Program-made: the position numbers and the translations under genes
Part shown: positions 18,092 to 27,621 of the stretch, one piece after another
Layout: each line of letters starts with the position of its first letter
Position numbering within the stretch: the stretch's first letter is position 1
Assembly: GCA_005773635.1 (NCBI GenBank)
Contig: SXHN01000031.1
Coordinates: 26,463 to 90,462 of the forward strand
Direction of reading: 5' to 3'
Length of the DNA: 64,000 nucleotides
Source of the DNA: Actinomycetota bacterium
Lineage (GTDB): Bacteria > Actinomycetota > Acidimicrobiia > IMCC26256 > PALSA-610
The notes under the pieces: model-generated
What the model saw: only the letters and a program-made list of their open reading frames with translations
Database searches by the model: none
What the model was told of the DNA's origin: nothing

Positions 18092-19576
18092 CTACGGACC
18101 GCCGTGCGCGCGGATATGGGCTTGCAGTTCGGCGAGCGATCGCGGACCGATCGGAATCGAAGGCGGGAGCGACCGCCGAGCCGCTTCGATGTCCGCTGTC
18201 GACTTGCGACAAACGGGCATTGGTTCCACACCATAGACAGCCGCGGAATTCAATCCAAAGATCTGGCGCTTACCGGCAGCGGTGAGTTCGGGATACCCGA
18301 ATTCCTCGCGTGCGCTTTCGGTAATTTCGAACGCTCGGAACGCTTCGATCTGGTCTTGTGGAGTTCCGTACCAAATTGAATCTGTGCCCCAACACACGCG
18401 TTGCGGGCCGAGTTGTTTCAACAGTTTCCCAATTACATGCCCGGCTTCATCGGGGTCTTGCATCACCGCTCGCCACGTGGAACCGATTTCTGCATAGACG
18501 TTGCCGGTCGGACCGATGTCATTGGCTTGCAACGTCGCGATAAACCGATCAATCCCGTTGACATCTGTGCCGACGCGCAGCGGCCCTTCACTGTGGCCAC
18601 TCTCATACCCCGAGTGATAGACGATGAATTTGATCTCGGGATACGCGCGTGCTGCTGGACCGATATCAATAGGCGAAGCATATTGACCTGACCCCGAGCC
18701 AAGACCACCAAAGCCTTTGTGCACACAGACGACCCGAGGGCCAATCTCCATGACGGCGTCCAGGAACGCGGTGCCGCACTGCACTCCAGCCGGATCATGA
18801 TCGTCAAAAAACCAACCGCGATCAGCAGGAACATGGGTGTACGTCTTCCATGCCGCGATGTCGTGTTGGGCAACTAGTGCACGCATACCGTCGATCGTCG
18901 CGGCGACATCGCCAACGTTGGGGCTGGCTTGACCGTGCACGAGGATACGGCCGTCTCCGCACACCTTTTCAGCCGCACGTTTGGCCGCCAGCATCACTTC
19001 GAGTGACAACGGATTGGGTTCGATCACAATCGGGATCGCCGAGATAATCGCAATCGATGTGTCGGAGCGGCCGAAAATTTCTTCGAGCCAATGATCGGTG
19101 CGAAAACAGTCGAAAGCGTCGGCTTCGCCACATTGCGAATACGGAAATCCCCGGGCAAACGAAGAAATGGCCTGGCCGAGGGGCCCTTCGGCAGTCTCCA
19201 AAAGGTGCGTTTGGACATCGAAGATGAACTCGTCTCCCGTCAGCAGATCTCCCGCGACCGTCGACGATGTCGTGGCGTCGCGCGGCACGCTGAACGTGCC
19301 GGCGGTAGTACCCGATGTCGACGATCCCAGCCGGCTTGCCTTTTGTTCGCTCGAACACGCCGCGAGCATTGCCAACATCGTGGCCGAACCGGATAACCCT
19401 TTGAGAAATACCCGCCGATCCACATTGTGGCGACGGCTCTCGTGCTCAATGTGCGCAAGGGTGCGTTTCCACGTCTCGTGCACCACGGCCGAAGGTGGCG
19501 GCGCCAAAAACTCCGCGTTGCTGACGGCGTCAAGCTTGATCGGAAACGGAATCCGGTCAGGCTCGTCGGGCAACAC
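18092..19576 (-). CDS. amidohydrolase family protein with internal Tat/lipoprotein-like signal
   Basis: DRRVFLKGLSGSATMLAMLAACSS after a ~52-residue N-terminal extension; FDVQTHLLE...VCVHKGFGGLGSGSGQYASP...RVCWGTDSIWYGTPQ. Confidence 0.75.
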   Translation of the reverse strand: MLPDEPDRIPFPIKLDAVSNAEFLAPPPSAVVHETWKRTLAHIEHESRRHNVDRRVFLKGLSGSATMLAMLAACSSEQKASRLGSSTSGTTAGTFSVPRDATTSSTVAGDLLTGDEFIFDVQTHLLETAEGPLGQAISSFARGFPYSQCGEADAFDCFRTDHWLEEIFGRSDTSIAIISAIPIVIEPNPLSLEVMLAAKRAAEKVCGDGRILVHGQASPNVGDVAATIDGMRALVAQHDIAAWKTYTHVPADRGWFFDDHDPAGVQCGTAFLDAVMEIGPRVVCVHKGFGGLGSGSGQYASPIDIGPAARAYPEIKFIVYHSGYESGHSEGPLRVGTDVNGIDRFIATLQANDIGPTGNVYAEIGSTWRAVMQDPDEAGHVIGKLLKQLGPQRVCWGTDSIWYGTPQDQIEAFRAFEITESAREEFGYPELTAAGKRQIFGLNSAAVYGVEPMPVCRKSTADIEAARRSLPPSIPIGPRSLAELQAHIRAHGGP

Positions 19577-19581
19577 GAGTG

Positions 19582-19776
19582 CTACTCGCCGCCCTTTTGC
19601 ACGTAGCTGCGCACAAACTCTTCTGCATTGGTTTCAAGCACCGAGTCAATCTCGTCGAGCAAATCGTCGAGTTCCTCTTTGATCTTTTCGCCCTGCTTTG
19701 CTGGCGCCGAAACTTCTTCGACGGTCTCTTCACGCTCTCTCGGAGCAGGTTTCTGCTTGCGTTCACGTTCGGGCAT
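19582..19776 (-). CDS. pup: prokaryotic ubiquitin-like protein Pup (C-terminal GGE)
   Basis: 64 aa [64 protein letters not shown], directly downstream of dop. Confidence 0.96.
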   Translation of the reverse strand: MPERERKQKPAPREREETVEEVSAPAKQGEKIKEELDDLLDEIDSVLETNAEEFVRSYVQKGGE

Positions 19777-19827
19777 CGCTGACCTCCTCCGTCGTCGATA
19801 GTCCTTCGTTCCTATCGGCATGCCACC

Positions 19828-21315
19828 TTAGGATGACAGTTGTTCTACCAGTTGTCGGGGGGTCGAACAGTCACGAAATAGTGCCTCGGTGTGAATTTTT
19901 GTGCCCCGTAATGGCTCCATCATCGGAATCCGTCGCAACGGGTCGGAACCAGTGTCGAGGATCACGCTGTCCCAGTTCGCCGCAACCACGGAATCGGGCC
20001 ACTTCTCCAACAGTTTTCCCCGGAAATATGCCCTGGTGGTCGGGGGTGGCTCCACCATGGCCACCACGACCTCGTCCTCGTCGAGAAGCCGCTCAATCTT
20101 GCCCGCACGGACCAACTTCTCGTAGATCGACTTGTCGGGCCGCACGTCGTGATATTGGATGTCGAGGAGTGCAAGCTTGGCATCCGACCACTCCAGACCA
20201 TCGCGCTCGACGTAGTTGCGTAGCAACTGATATTTCGTCACCCAGTCGAGCACACCGTCAAGTTGCCTCGGGTCTGATTCCAATGCTGTCAGCACTCGTT
20301 CCCATTGGGTCAGCACGAGTTCGCCAACCGCCTCACCGCCAGACGCATCGTGGCCACGCTCGTCGGCATACTTTCGTGCCAAGCGAAAGTATTCCCATTG
20401 CAGTTCGAGCGCGGTCGCCGAGGTGCCGTCGGCCAGCCCGAGCACCGTCCGTAAGGTCGGGTCGTGCGACACCGATCGCATCGCAGGCACTGGTCCAGTC
20501 AAGACGAATTCACGATCGAAGAAATCGTCTTCGATCATGTTGAGAACAATCGCGGTCGTGCCAACTTTCAAGAAGGTGCTTACCTCACACAAGTTTGCAT
20601 CGCCGACGATCACATGGAGCCGACGATATTTCTGAGGGTCGGCATGAGGTTCGTCGCGAGTGTTAATGATCGGTCGCTTCAATGTGGTTTCGAGCCCAAC
20701 TTCTTCTTCGAAGAAATCGGCGCGTTGCGAAATCTGGAAATCACAACGTTGGGCGCCATTCTCTGAACCGACTTTGCCCGCACCGCAAAAGATTTGACGG
20801 GTCACAAAAAACGGAGTCATATGCCGGACCAAGGAGCCAAACGGCGTGGCCCGGTCCACGAGGTAGTTCTCATGGCATCCGTAACTATTGCCTTTGCCAT
20901 CACTGTTATTTTTGTAGGTGACAACTTCTTGGCCCTGTGGAATCAAATTGCGCGCGGCCGCCATTGAACGGGCCAAGATGCGCTCACCCGCTTTGTCGTA
21001 CATCGTGCATTGCAAGGCATCAGAACACTCCGGGGCTGAATACTCAGGATGGGCATGATCCACGTAATACCGAGCACCGTTTGTGAGTACTGCGTTCACG
21101 AGGTGGGTTTCAATATCCGGCGGCTGCGCGCCTTCGCGAGCGAATCCTCGGGCGTCATGACCAGGATGCTCGTCGTCGAAATCCCATCCCACTTTGCGGC
21201 GGTCGACAAATGCATTGATCAGCACGCTCGACGCGAGCACAGGATTGGGGTCGGGGGCACCACGCAGCACCACCCCGTACTCGGTTTCAACACCAATAAT
21301 CTTGGGAAGAGCCAC
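19828..21315 (-). CDS. dop: Pup deamidase/depupylase Dop
   Basis: IIGVETEYGVV...LTNGARYYVDHAHPEYSAPEC...YKNNSDGKGNSYGCHENYL...EVGLETTLKRPIINTRDEPHADPQKYRRLHVIVGDAN. Confidence 0.95.
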   Translation of the reverse strand: MALPKIIGVETEYGVVLRGAPDPNPVLASSVLINAFVDRRKVGWDFDDEHPGHDARGFAREGAQPPDIETHLVNAVLTNGARYYVDHAHPEYSAPECSDALQCTMYDKAGERILARSMAAARNLIPQGQEVVTYKNNSDGKGNSYGCHENYLVDRATPFGSLVRHMTPFFVTRQIFCGAGKVGSENGAQRCDFQISQRADFFEEEVGLETTLKRPIINTRDEPHADPQKYRRLHVIVGDANLCEVSTFLKVGTTAIVLNMIEDDFFDREFVLTGPVPAMRSVSHDPTLRTVLGLADGTSATALELQWEYFRLARKYADERGHDASGGEAVGELVLTQWERVLTALESDPRQLDGVLDWVTKYQLLRNYVERDGLEWSDAKLALLDIQYHDVRPDKSIYEKLVRAGKIERLLDEDEVVVAMVEPPPTTRAYFRGKLLEKWPDSVVAANWDSVILDTGSDPLRRIPMMEPLRGTKIHTEALFRDCSTPRQLVEQLSS

Positions 21316-21374
21316 GTACCGAGATTACGTGGCCAAGACAAGGTTCGCGGCGACCCTCAACCCCCGTTGTTGAA

Positions 21375-22517
21375 CTAGCGCCGTAAACGACCAAAGCTGG
21401 ACCTCACGCTGCGACGCGCTGCTTGCAGAGACCGTTTCACAGCATTCACGACGGGCCGCACAAAACCGCGCGCGCTGCGAACCCCCGAGTTGCACGCGCG
21501 GGCACACGCCGTAGCTGTCGGTTTGACATGGCGCACCCACACGGCGCGAATGAACCGCGCGACACGAACGAGCACGAACGCAGTCAACCGGAAAGGAAAC
21601 GAGACAATTTTCCAAACCCAGCGCGCTATCCAGCGAGCGGTTGGCGCAATCGCCCGCCACCCGGCAGCCACGGCTGAACCAATTGCGCCAACAACTTTGG
21701 CAATGCGCCGGACGATGGCCATCAAAACGCGAACAGGCACGCGCATCAACCGTTGGATACCGCGAGCTAGACCGAGCACAGCACGCGCAACCCAGCTACC
21801 GAGCCCCTTGAGGATTGCCCACGTTGCCCGACCGATCGCACTCAGCGCGCGCCATAGCGCATTCAGCGCGCTACTAAGGAGACGAATGGGCACGCTGATG
21901 AGCCCAAGCGCGAGCATCCAGCACCAGTGCAGGAGTCGGCCTGCCGATCGCAACAGCGCAATCAACGTTCGATAGCAAATCCGCAGCGCGTTGGCACAAA
22001 GTCGCAGTGGTAACAACATCAGGTTCGCGAGTGTGTGCAACAGTCGCGCCAGCATCCGAAATGGCCAGCTCGTTAGGCGCAGCAACCACCGGACCGGAGC
22101 GGTCAACCAGCACACGATTGCGCCAATCGTGCGCCAAAAAAACAGCGCCAACCATATGAACGGTGCGACAACGAGATACAGCAACTTCACAAGGAGCCCG
22201 CCCAACCGGCGCAACGCCAACCATAACCACCGAAACGGAAGGACGACAATTGAGCAAAGCCAGGACAACACTCGCGCGCACCATCTCACAAGCACAATGG
22301 CGCATCGGCCGATCCACCGAAACGGAATCGTGATCCAAGAGATCAGCGCGCTAGCGACACCGCCGATGAAACTCGCCCCGGCAAGGACACCCCGACATAT
22401 GGCTTTGACCGCCAACCAGATCAGATAGAACGGCAACAGCAGCACCGTCAGCCCGCGATGCAGAGCCCGACTCAGCGCTGAACGGGGCACCTCATCGGTT
22501 TGCGGATAGTCCCCCAT
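21375..22517 (-). CDS. uncharacterized Arg/Trp-rich, acid-free hydrophobic (predicted membrane or long amphipathic-helix) protein
   Basis: ATG at 22517 (ORF track uses TTG 22520). 50 Arg, 7 Lys and 22 Trp in 381 aa, no D/E after residue 10, repeated P-[FVLI]-R motifs; lies between arc and dop on the same strand with short gaps. Confidence 0.7.
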   Translation of the reverse strand: MGDYPQTDEVPRSALSRALHRGLTVLLLPFYLIWLAVKAICRGVLAGASFIGGVASALISWITIPFRWIGRCAIVLVRWCARVLSWLCSIVVLPFRWLWLALRRLGGLLVKLLYLVVAPFIWLALFFWRTIGAIVCWLTAPVRWLLRLTSWPFRMLARLLHTLANLMLLPLRLCANALRICYRTLIALLRSAGRLLHWCWMLALGLISVPIRLLSSALNALWRALSAIGRATWAILKGLGSWVARAVLGLARGIQRLMRVPVRVLMAIVRRIAKVVGAIGSAVAAGWRAIAPTARWIARWVWKIVSFPFRLTAFVLVRVARFIRAVWVRHVKPTATACARACNSGVRSARGFVRPVVNAVKRSLQAARRSVRSSFGRLRR

Positions 22518-22544
22518 CAACGCACGGTACTACCCAATCTCAAA

Positions 22545-24296
22545 CTAGAGGTACTGACCGGTTGTGACTTTTTCAATTTGTCGACCGCCGCGCTGCTCAT
22601 CGTCTTTGGCAATGATCGTGCGCACGTAGACGATGCGTTCGCCTTTCTTGCCAGAGATTTTCGCCCAGTCGTCGGGGTTGGTCGTGTTGGGCAGATCTTC
22701 GTGCTCGCGAAATTCCTGTTTGATCGAATCCAAAAGATCTTGCGTGGAGATGCCGGCCGAACCGCCCGCGATCGATCGTTTGATCGACAATTTCTTGGCT
22801 CTCCGAACAATGTTTTCGATCATGGCACCCGAAGAAAAATCTTTGAAGAACAAGATCTCTTTATCGCCATTTTGGTAGGTGACTTCCAAGAACTTGTTGT
22901 CATCGCCGGTCTCGTACATGGCTTCGACTGCATCGCCAATCATCGCGACGACAGCTTTGTCCGCATTTCCACGCGCTTTTTTTAGCTCGTCATCTGCGAT
23001 CGGAAGGTGCGGCTGCAAGTACTGACGGAAGATCTGTTTCGCGGAGTCTGCATCAGGGCGTTCGATCTTGATTTTTACGTCGAGGCGGCCCGGTCGCAGA
23101 ATTGCGGGGTCAATGAGGTCTTCGCGGTTGGACGCACCAATGACAATGACGTTTCGCAGCGCTTCGACCCCGTCAATTTCTGCCAAAAGCTGGGGCACGA
23201 TTGTGGACTCGATGTCTGACGAGATGCCTGTTCCACGGGTGCGAAACAGCGAATCCATCTCGTCGAAGAACACAATGACCGGATGACCCTCCTCGCTCTT
23301 TTCGCGCGCACGTTCGAAAATGAGTCGAATTTGGCGCTCCGTTTCACCCACGTACTTGTTGAGCAGTTCAGGGCCTTTGACGTTGATGAAATAGCTTCGG
23401 GCCTTCGTGTTACCCGTCTTTTCGGCGACCCGCTTGGCAAGCGAATTCGCAACTGCTTTCGCGATCAACGTCTTGCCGCAACCTGGCGGCCCGTATAGCA
23501 AGATGCCTTTGGGCGGTTGTAGTTCATGGTCGTGAAACAATTCTCCGTACAAGTACGGAAGTTCGATTGCGTCCTTGATCATTTCAATTTGATCGTCGAG
23601 GCCACCAACATCGTCGTAGCTGACATCGGGCACTTCTTCAAGCACCAGTTCTTCAACTTCGGGCCGCGGTACTTTTTCCACTAACAACCCAGAACGGGCA
23701 TCCATCAAGAGATGATCTCCTGGACGGATATATACGCCCTTCAAGGAGTCGGCAAGTTCGGCGACGCGTTCTTCGTCGGCGCGGCCGGTAACCAGCGCAC
23801 GCTCACCATCTTCAAGCGTCTCTTTATACGTGACAACTTCACCGTGGCGCTCCCCACTGCGCACCAGCACAACGCTTAAGGACTCGTTGAGCACAACCTC
23901 GTCGCCGCGTTGCAAAGCATCAGTATCGATTTCTGGGTGCAGGGATACCCGCATTTTGCGACCTGCCGAAAACACATCAACGGTACCGTCGTCGTTGACG
24001 CCGAGGTATGTGCCGTAGGCATTGGGCGGCATCGTGAGTTTGTCGACCTCTTCACGCAAGGCCGCAATGTGGTCGCGGGCCTCTCGTAGCGTGGCTGACA
24101 GCTTTTCGTTTTGTGACATGGCCTGCTGAAGTTGGCCCTTAGTTTCGAGCAGTCGCTCTTCGAGGGTGCGCACCCGCTTTGGGGCGTCTTGGAGTCGACG
24201 GCGCAGCACCAACACTTCTTCTTCCAGGGCGGCGATCTCAGCGAGATCCTCCGCGGTGATTCCACCATCGGTATTGGTGCTGTCTTGCTGCGACAT
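22545..24296 (-). CDS. arc: proteasome-associated AAA ATPase ARC/Mpa
   Basis: Coiled-coil N-terminus, OB region, GPPGCGKT Walker [11 protein letters not shown]-terminal GQYL proteasome-docking motif. Confidence 0.96.
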   Translation of the reverse strand: MSQQDSTNTDGGITAEDLAEIAALEEEVLVLRRRLQDAPKRVRTLEERLLETKGQLQQAMSQNEKLSATLREARDHIAALREEVDKLTMPPNAYGTYLGVNDDGTVDVFSAGRKMRVSLHPEIDTDALQRGDEVVLNESLSVVLVRSGERHGEVVTYKETLEDGERALVTGRADEERVAELADSLKGVYIRPGDHLLMDARSGLLVEKVPRPEVEELVLEEVPDVSYDDVGGLDDQIEMIKDAIELPYLYGELFHDHELQPPKGILLYGPPGCGKTLIAKAVANSLAKRVAEKTGNTKARSYFINVKGPELLNKYVGETERQIRLIFERAREKSEEGHPVIVFFDEMDSLFRTRGTGISSDIESTIVPQLLAEIDGVEALRNVIVIGASNREDLIDPAILRPGRLDVKIKIERPDADSAKQIFRQYLQPHLPIADDELKKARGNADKAVVAMIGDAVEAMYETGDDNKFLEVTYQNGDKEILFFKDFSSGAMIENIVRRAKKLSIKRSIAGGSAGISTQDLLDSIKQEFREHEDLPNTTNPDDWAKISGKKGERIVYVRTIIAKDDEQRGGRQIEKVTTGQYL

Positions 24297-24519
24297 ACCT
24301 ACCTCCTGTCAGTTTTTCGGACCCTATCTCCGGTTCAGTTGCAACTCGTGGCATCCGATACGTTGCACGTAGGTCCGTGAGATTCCCCGTATCTCGGGTA
24401 GCTTCACGGCACTGCGAGACAGATGTCCTGGGTGCTGATCGGCCATTTGGTCGGCTTCTTTGGACTTCTGAGATTCCACCCGAAGAATTCCACGATTGAG
24501 CTAAAGCGAGGATCCCAGC

Positions 24520-24756
24520 ATGAAGGTCTGGATCGATCAGGATCTGTGCACCGGCGACGGACTGTGCGAAGAAATTGCACCCGACGTATTCGCCCTTCTC
24601 GACGACGGCCTCGCCTACGTCAAAGAAGGCGCCAAGGTGTTCGATAAGCCGGGCGGAGCTGAAGGGCTCGCCAACATTCCCGAGGGCCAACTCGATGCGG
24701 TGATCGAATCCGCTGAAGAATGCCCAGGCGAGTGCATTTTTATCGAAGCTGAATAG
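24520..24756 (+). CDS. ferredoxin, single [3Fe-4S]/[4Fe-4S] cluster type
   Basis: MKVWIDQDLCTGDGLCEEIAPDVFALLDDGLAYV...EECPGECIFIE. Confidence 0.88.
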   Translation: MKVWIDQDLCTGDGLCEEIAPDVFALLDDGLAYVKEGAKVFDKPGGAEGLANIPEGQLDAVIESAEECPGECIFIEAE

Positions 24757-24800
24757 CACTTCGGTCAACGCCGGACGTACGCGGCGATAACAAATTCTTA

Positions 24801-24827
24801 GAGAGGGCACCCAATGGGTGCCCTCTC
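24801..24827. terminator. strong hairpin GAGAGGGCACCC-AAT-GGGTGCCCTCTC, probable bidirectional terminator
   Basis: Perfect 12-bp stem, 3-nt loop between convergent ferredoxin and protease genes. Confidence 0.75.
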
Positions 24828-24851
24828 CTTGCAACTACAGCTACACGAGCC

Positions 24852-25706
24852 TTAGCGGCACGGTGGCGGCGGAATTCGTTCACCAGGACCGGTGTCCAAT
24901 ACACGTTGCACTGCTGATGCTTCGAGCGCATAGCCAATCGAATCGTCATCAGGATCGATCGCGAATGTCATGGCGACAACCGCACCTTCGCTATCCACAA
25001 CCGGTGCCCCCGAATCACCCGGTTCTAGCTGTGTGGCAAGCACCATGACAGGGCGTCGATGCGATCCCTGCCCATAAATGTCCGGGCCCTGTCCGTTGAT
25101 CGATCCGGATACCAAGAGCCCGGCAGGAGCGACACGCAACGGCCGTCCGTGCGGGTGCCCAAACACGCCAAAGGTGCCAGTCTGGGGACTATCGCGCAAC
25201 TCCAACGGCGTGCCGGTCGATGAGCTACTGAGCAGCGCAATGTCGAGAACGGGGTCGAAACCAACCAGCGCGGCGCGTTGCGATGTGCCGCTGATGTCGA
25301 CGACACGCGGATCAAGCATCCCAACGACGACATGGGCGTTGGTCGCGACAAGCCCATCGCTCACAACCCAGCCGGTGCCGGTGACGAGTTCCCCACACGC
25401 GCGACCGGTGACCTTCACGACAGACCGCTCCACACGGCGCCGCACTCGATCCGAAATTCCCGACGATCTTGGCACCGGGCCGACATCGGGGATCTGGTCC
25501 GCGTCGCCGAGGATCGCGAGTCCGCTCGGAAACGAGACGTCGGAATTCGGGATGTCACGGAGCGCGCGCTGCGCAGCGGGCACCGCAGCAACCACGGCGA
25601 CGATCAATGCGAACAAAGCGAGTCGCCGCGCTGACGCACGAATCAGCAAGACCGCGGCGAGCACCGCCGCTGCGGACGCGAACAACGCAACATCGGCAGG
25701 GTTCAC
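24852..25706 (-). CDS. membrane-anchored trypsin-like serine protease (S1C/MarP-like)
   Basis: N-terminal hydrophobic segments; VSDGLVATNAHVVVG (His), FDPVLDIALL (Asp), LEPGDSGAPVVD (Ser). Confidence 0.82.
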   Translation of the reverse strand: MNPADVALFASAAAVLAAVLLIRASARRLALFALIVAVVAAVPAAQRALRDIPNSDVSFPSGLAILGDADQIPDVGPVPRSSGISDRVRRRVERSVVKVTGRACGELVTGTGWVVSDGLVATNAHVVVGMLDPRVVDISGTSQRAALVGFDPVLDIALLSSSSTGTPLELRDSPQTGTFGVFGHPHGRPLRVAPAGLLVSGSINGQGPDIYGQGSHRRPVMVLATQLEPGDSGAPVVDSEGAVVAMTFAIDPDDDSIGYALEASAVQRVLDTGPGERIPPPPCR

Positions 25707-26500
25707 AGTTCGGCGGGTACTTCCTCCGCCAGGAGCAATCGGGCAGTGGTCAAGAAACCAGTGTGAGCAACCATACGGTGGTCAGGACGGACTGATTGAC
25801 CCTCGATATGCCAGCCGCGCTGCAGAATCTCAACGGTTTCAGCCATCCCGAAATTGCTGGTCTCGAGCACTTCACGCAGCCGCATGACCTGGCCGATAGT
25901 CGGCAAATAACTCAGCAAAATACCTCCGGGACGCAATGCCTTTTCAGCGTGCGGCACGACCTGCCACGGCTCGGGAAGGTCGAGGAGAATCCGGTCCAGA
26001 TCAACGTGATCTATACCCCCGTAAATGTCGCGGACTTCCACCTCAAACGGGAGATCGTCGCCGAGGTACGCACGAACATTTTCTTGGGCGCGCTTCGAGA
26101 AGTCGTCGCGAATCTCATATCCATAGAGTCGGCCGTGGGTACCTATCGATCGCAAGATCGCCATCGTGAGGGCACCCGAACCAATGCCCGACTCGAGCAC
26201 ACGCGCGCCAGGAAACACATCGGCGAGCACCAAGATCGGACCGATGTCTTTCGGATAGATGACCTGCGCTCCGCGCGGCATCTCCAAGATGTACTCACCC
26301 AAGGTCGGACGCAGCACCAGCAACCGTTGATTCTTGGTTGTTCGCACCGTGATGCCCTCAGGGTGACCGATGAGGTCATCGTGTTTCATCGCGCCCGCGT
26401 GCGTATGAAATTCTCCACCTTCAACCAGCGTGACGAGGTGACGGCGTTTCTTGGTATCGACCACAAGCACACGTTCGCCAGCTTGGAGTTCGCGGCTCAT
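25703..26500 (-). CDS. trmI: tRNA (adenine-58-N1)-methyltransferase TrmI
   Basis: Start MSRELQAGERVLVVD; THAGAMKHDDLIG...LRPTLGEYILEMPRGAQVIYPKDIGPILVLADVFPGARVLESGIGSGALTMAILR. Confidence 0.95.
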   Translation of the reverse strand: MSRELQAGERVLVVDTKKRRHLVTLVEGGEFHTHAGAMKHDDLIGHPEGITVRTTKNQRLLVLRPTLGEYILEMPRGAQVIYPKDIGPILVLADVFPGARVLESGIGSGALTMAILRSIGTHGRLYGYEIRDDFSKRAQENVRAYLGDDLPFEVEVRDIYGGIDHVDLDRILLDLPEPWQVVPHAEKALRPGGILLSYLPTIGQVMRLREVLETSNFGMAETVEILQRGWHIEGQSVRPDHRMVAHTGFLTTARLLLAEEVPAEL

Positions 26501-27420
26501 GATGTTGTTCCAATCGTGATTCCTGTGGCTCGCACCTGCAACCGGCAGAACGCGCATACATCGTTAGTAGTTGGCGCGTCACAATGCGCGCACGGTTGCA
26601 ACGTCTGGCGTTCTTCGACCGCGACATCCGCAAATCGTTGATGGGCTCTGTCGAAAAATCCCGTAAGGAAAGCGGTTTTGGCTCCTGGCGATTGTTCTTC
26701 GAGCTGGTTCAATATTTCCTTGTAGCCAAGGTGCCGATTCCCGGCCGCCATTGGACACTCCTCGATGATGTAATCGATTCCATTCAACACGCAATACGCA
26801 GCCATTTCCCGCTCGCCGAGTTTCACCAACGGCTTGACCTTTTTGGCAAATCCTTCGCTGGCTGGCAACACGGGATATTGGCGAGCGAGGTAGCCCTCTT
26901 CCCACCGCAACACATTGCCCATCAGCACCGCAGCTTCGTCGTCAAGGTTATGTCCCGTTGCGACAGCGTCGTACTCGCCATCTATGGCGGCCTGATTAAA
27001 GAGATGGCGCTTTGAAAGCCCACACGCGCTGCATGGTGCGCGCCGGGCGGCCTCCGAGCCCGTCGGTATATCAAAACCATACTGCTGTGGAAGGTCCACC
27101 TCGATCAACTTCAAATCGCGAGATTGTGCAAAATCGCGAGCGAATCGTCCAGATTCGTTCGAGTACTCACCGATGCCCAGCCCGACATACAACCCATCTG
27201 CTTGATAGCCCGCCTTGAGCAACAGATCCCAAAGCGCCAAGGAGTCTTTACCTCCCGAAACCGCAACGAGTACGCGTTCTTCGGGTTGCAGCATCTTGAA
27301 ATCGTGGATCGCACGGCGTACTTGTTCAGTGCAGTGATGATTAAAGCAGTCTTTACAAAACGCGGCGTTGTGGCGGCGCACATCGATAACGGCAGGGCTT
27401 TTGCACCGTCGACATTTCAT
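26497..27420 (-). CDS. TtuA/Ncs6-type tRNA 2-thiolation protein (ATP-pyrophosphatase, Zn fingers)
   Basis: CRRCKSPAVIDVRRHNAAFCKDCF, PP-loop AVSGGKDSLALWDLL, ATGHNLDDEAAVLMGN, C-terminal CAHCDAPTTNDVCAFC. Confidence 0.92.
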   Translation of the reverse strand: MKCRRCKSPAVIDVRRHNAAFCKDCFNHHCTEQVRRAIHDFKMLQPEERVLVAVSGGKDSLALWDLLLKAGYQADGLYVGLGIGEYSNESGRFARDFAQSRDLKLIEVDLPQQYGFDIPTGSEAARRAPCSACGLSKRHLFNQAAIDGEYDAVATGHNLDDEAAVLMGNVLRWEEGYLARQYPVLPASEGFAKKVKPLVKLGEREMAAYCVLNGIDYIIEECPMAAGNRHLGYKEILNQLEEQSPGAKTAFLTGFFDRAHQRFADVAVEERQTLQPCAHCDAPTTNDVCAFCRLQVRATGITIGTTS

Positions 27421-27423
27421 TGG

Positions 27424-27621
27424 TTACGCGCCGCCCGATACCACTGGTCGAATTTCAATCGAGTCTTCGTCACGAAGCTGTGCATCACGAGTGACAAGTT
27501 CGTCGTTGCAGATCACGAGTACTGATTCAGGCACAATGTTCAGTTGCTTGAGCAGCTTGCTCACGCTCGTTGGGCCAGGCATTTGAATTTCTCGCCGAGG
27601 ATTCCGCAGCAATACGTTCAT
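27424..27621 (-). CDS. ThiS/MoaD/TtuB-like ubiquitin-fold protein, C-terminus GGA
   Basis: 65 aa MNVLLRNPRREIQMPGPTSVSKLLKQLNIVPESVLVICNDELVTRDAQLRDEDSIEIRPVVSGGA; 3 nt upstream of ttuA-like gene. Confidence 0.88.
   Translation of the reverse strand: MNVLLRNPRREIQMPGPTSVSKLLKQLNIVPESVLVICNDELVTRDAQLRDEDSIEIRPVVSGGA

Noticed and set aside
21490-22428. Plus-strand ORFs of 161 and 145 aa opposite the Arg/Trp-rich gene
   Set aside because: Considered as the real genes; their translations are Arg/Thr/Ala-rich with no structure, and the minus ORF fits the operon orientation and spacing, so the minus ORF is preferred.
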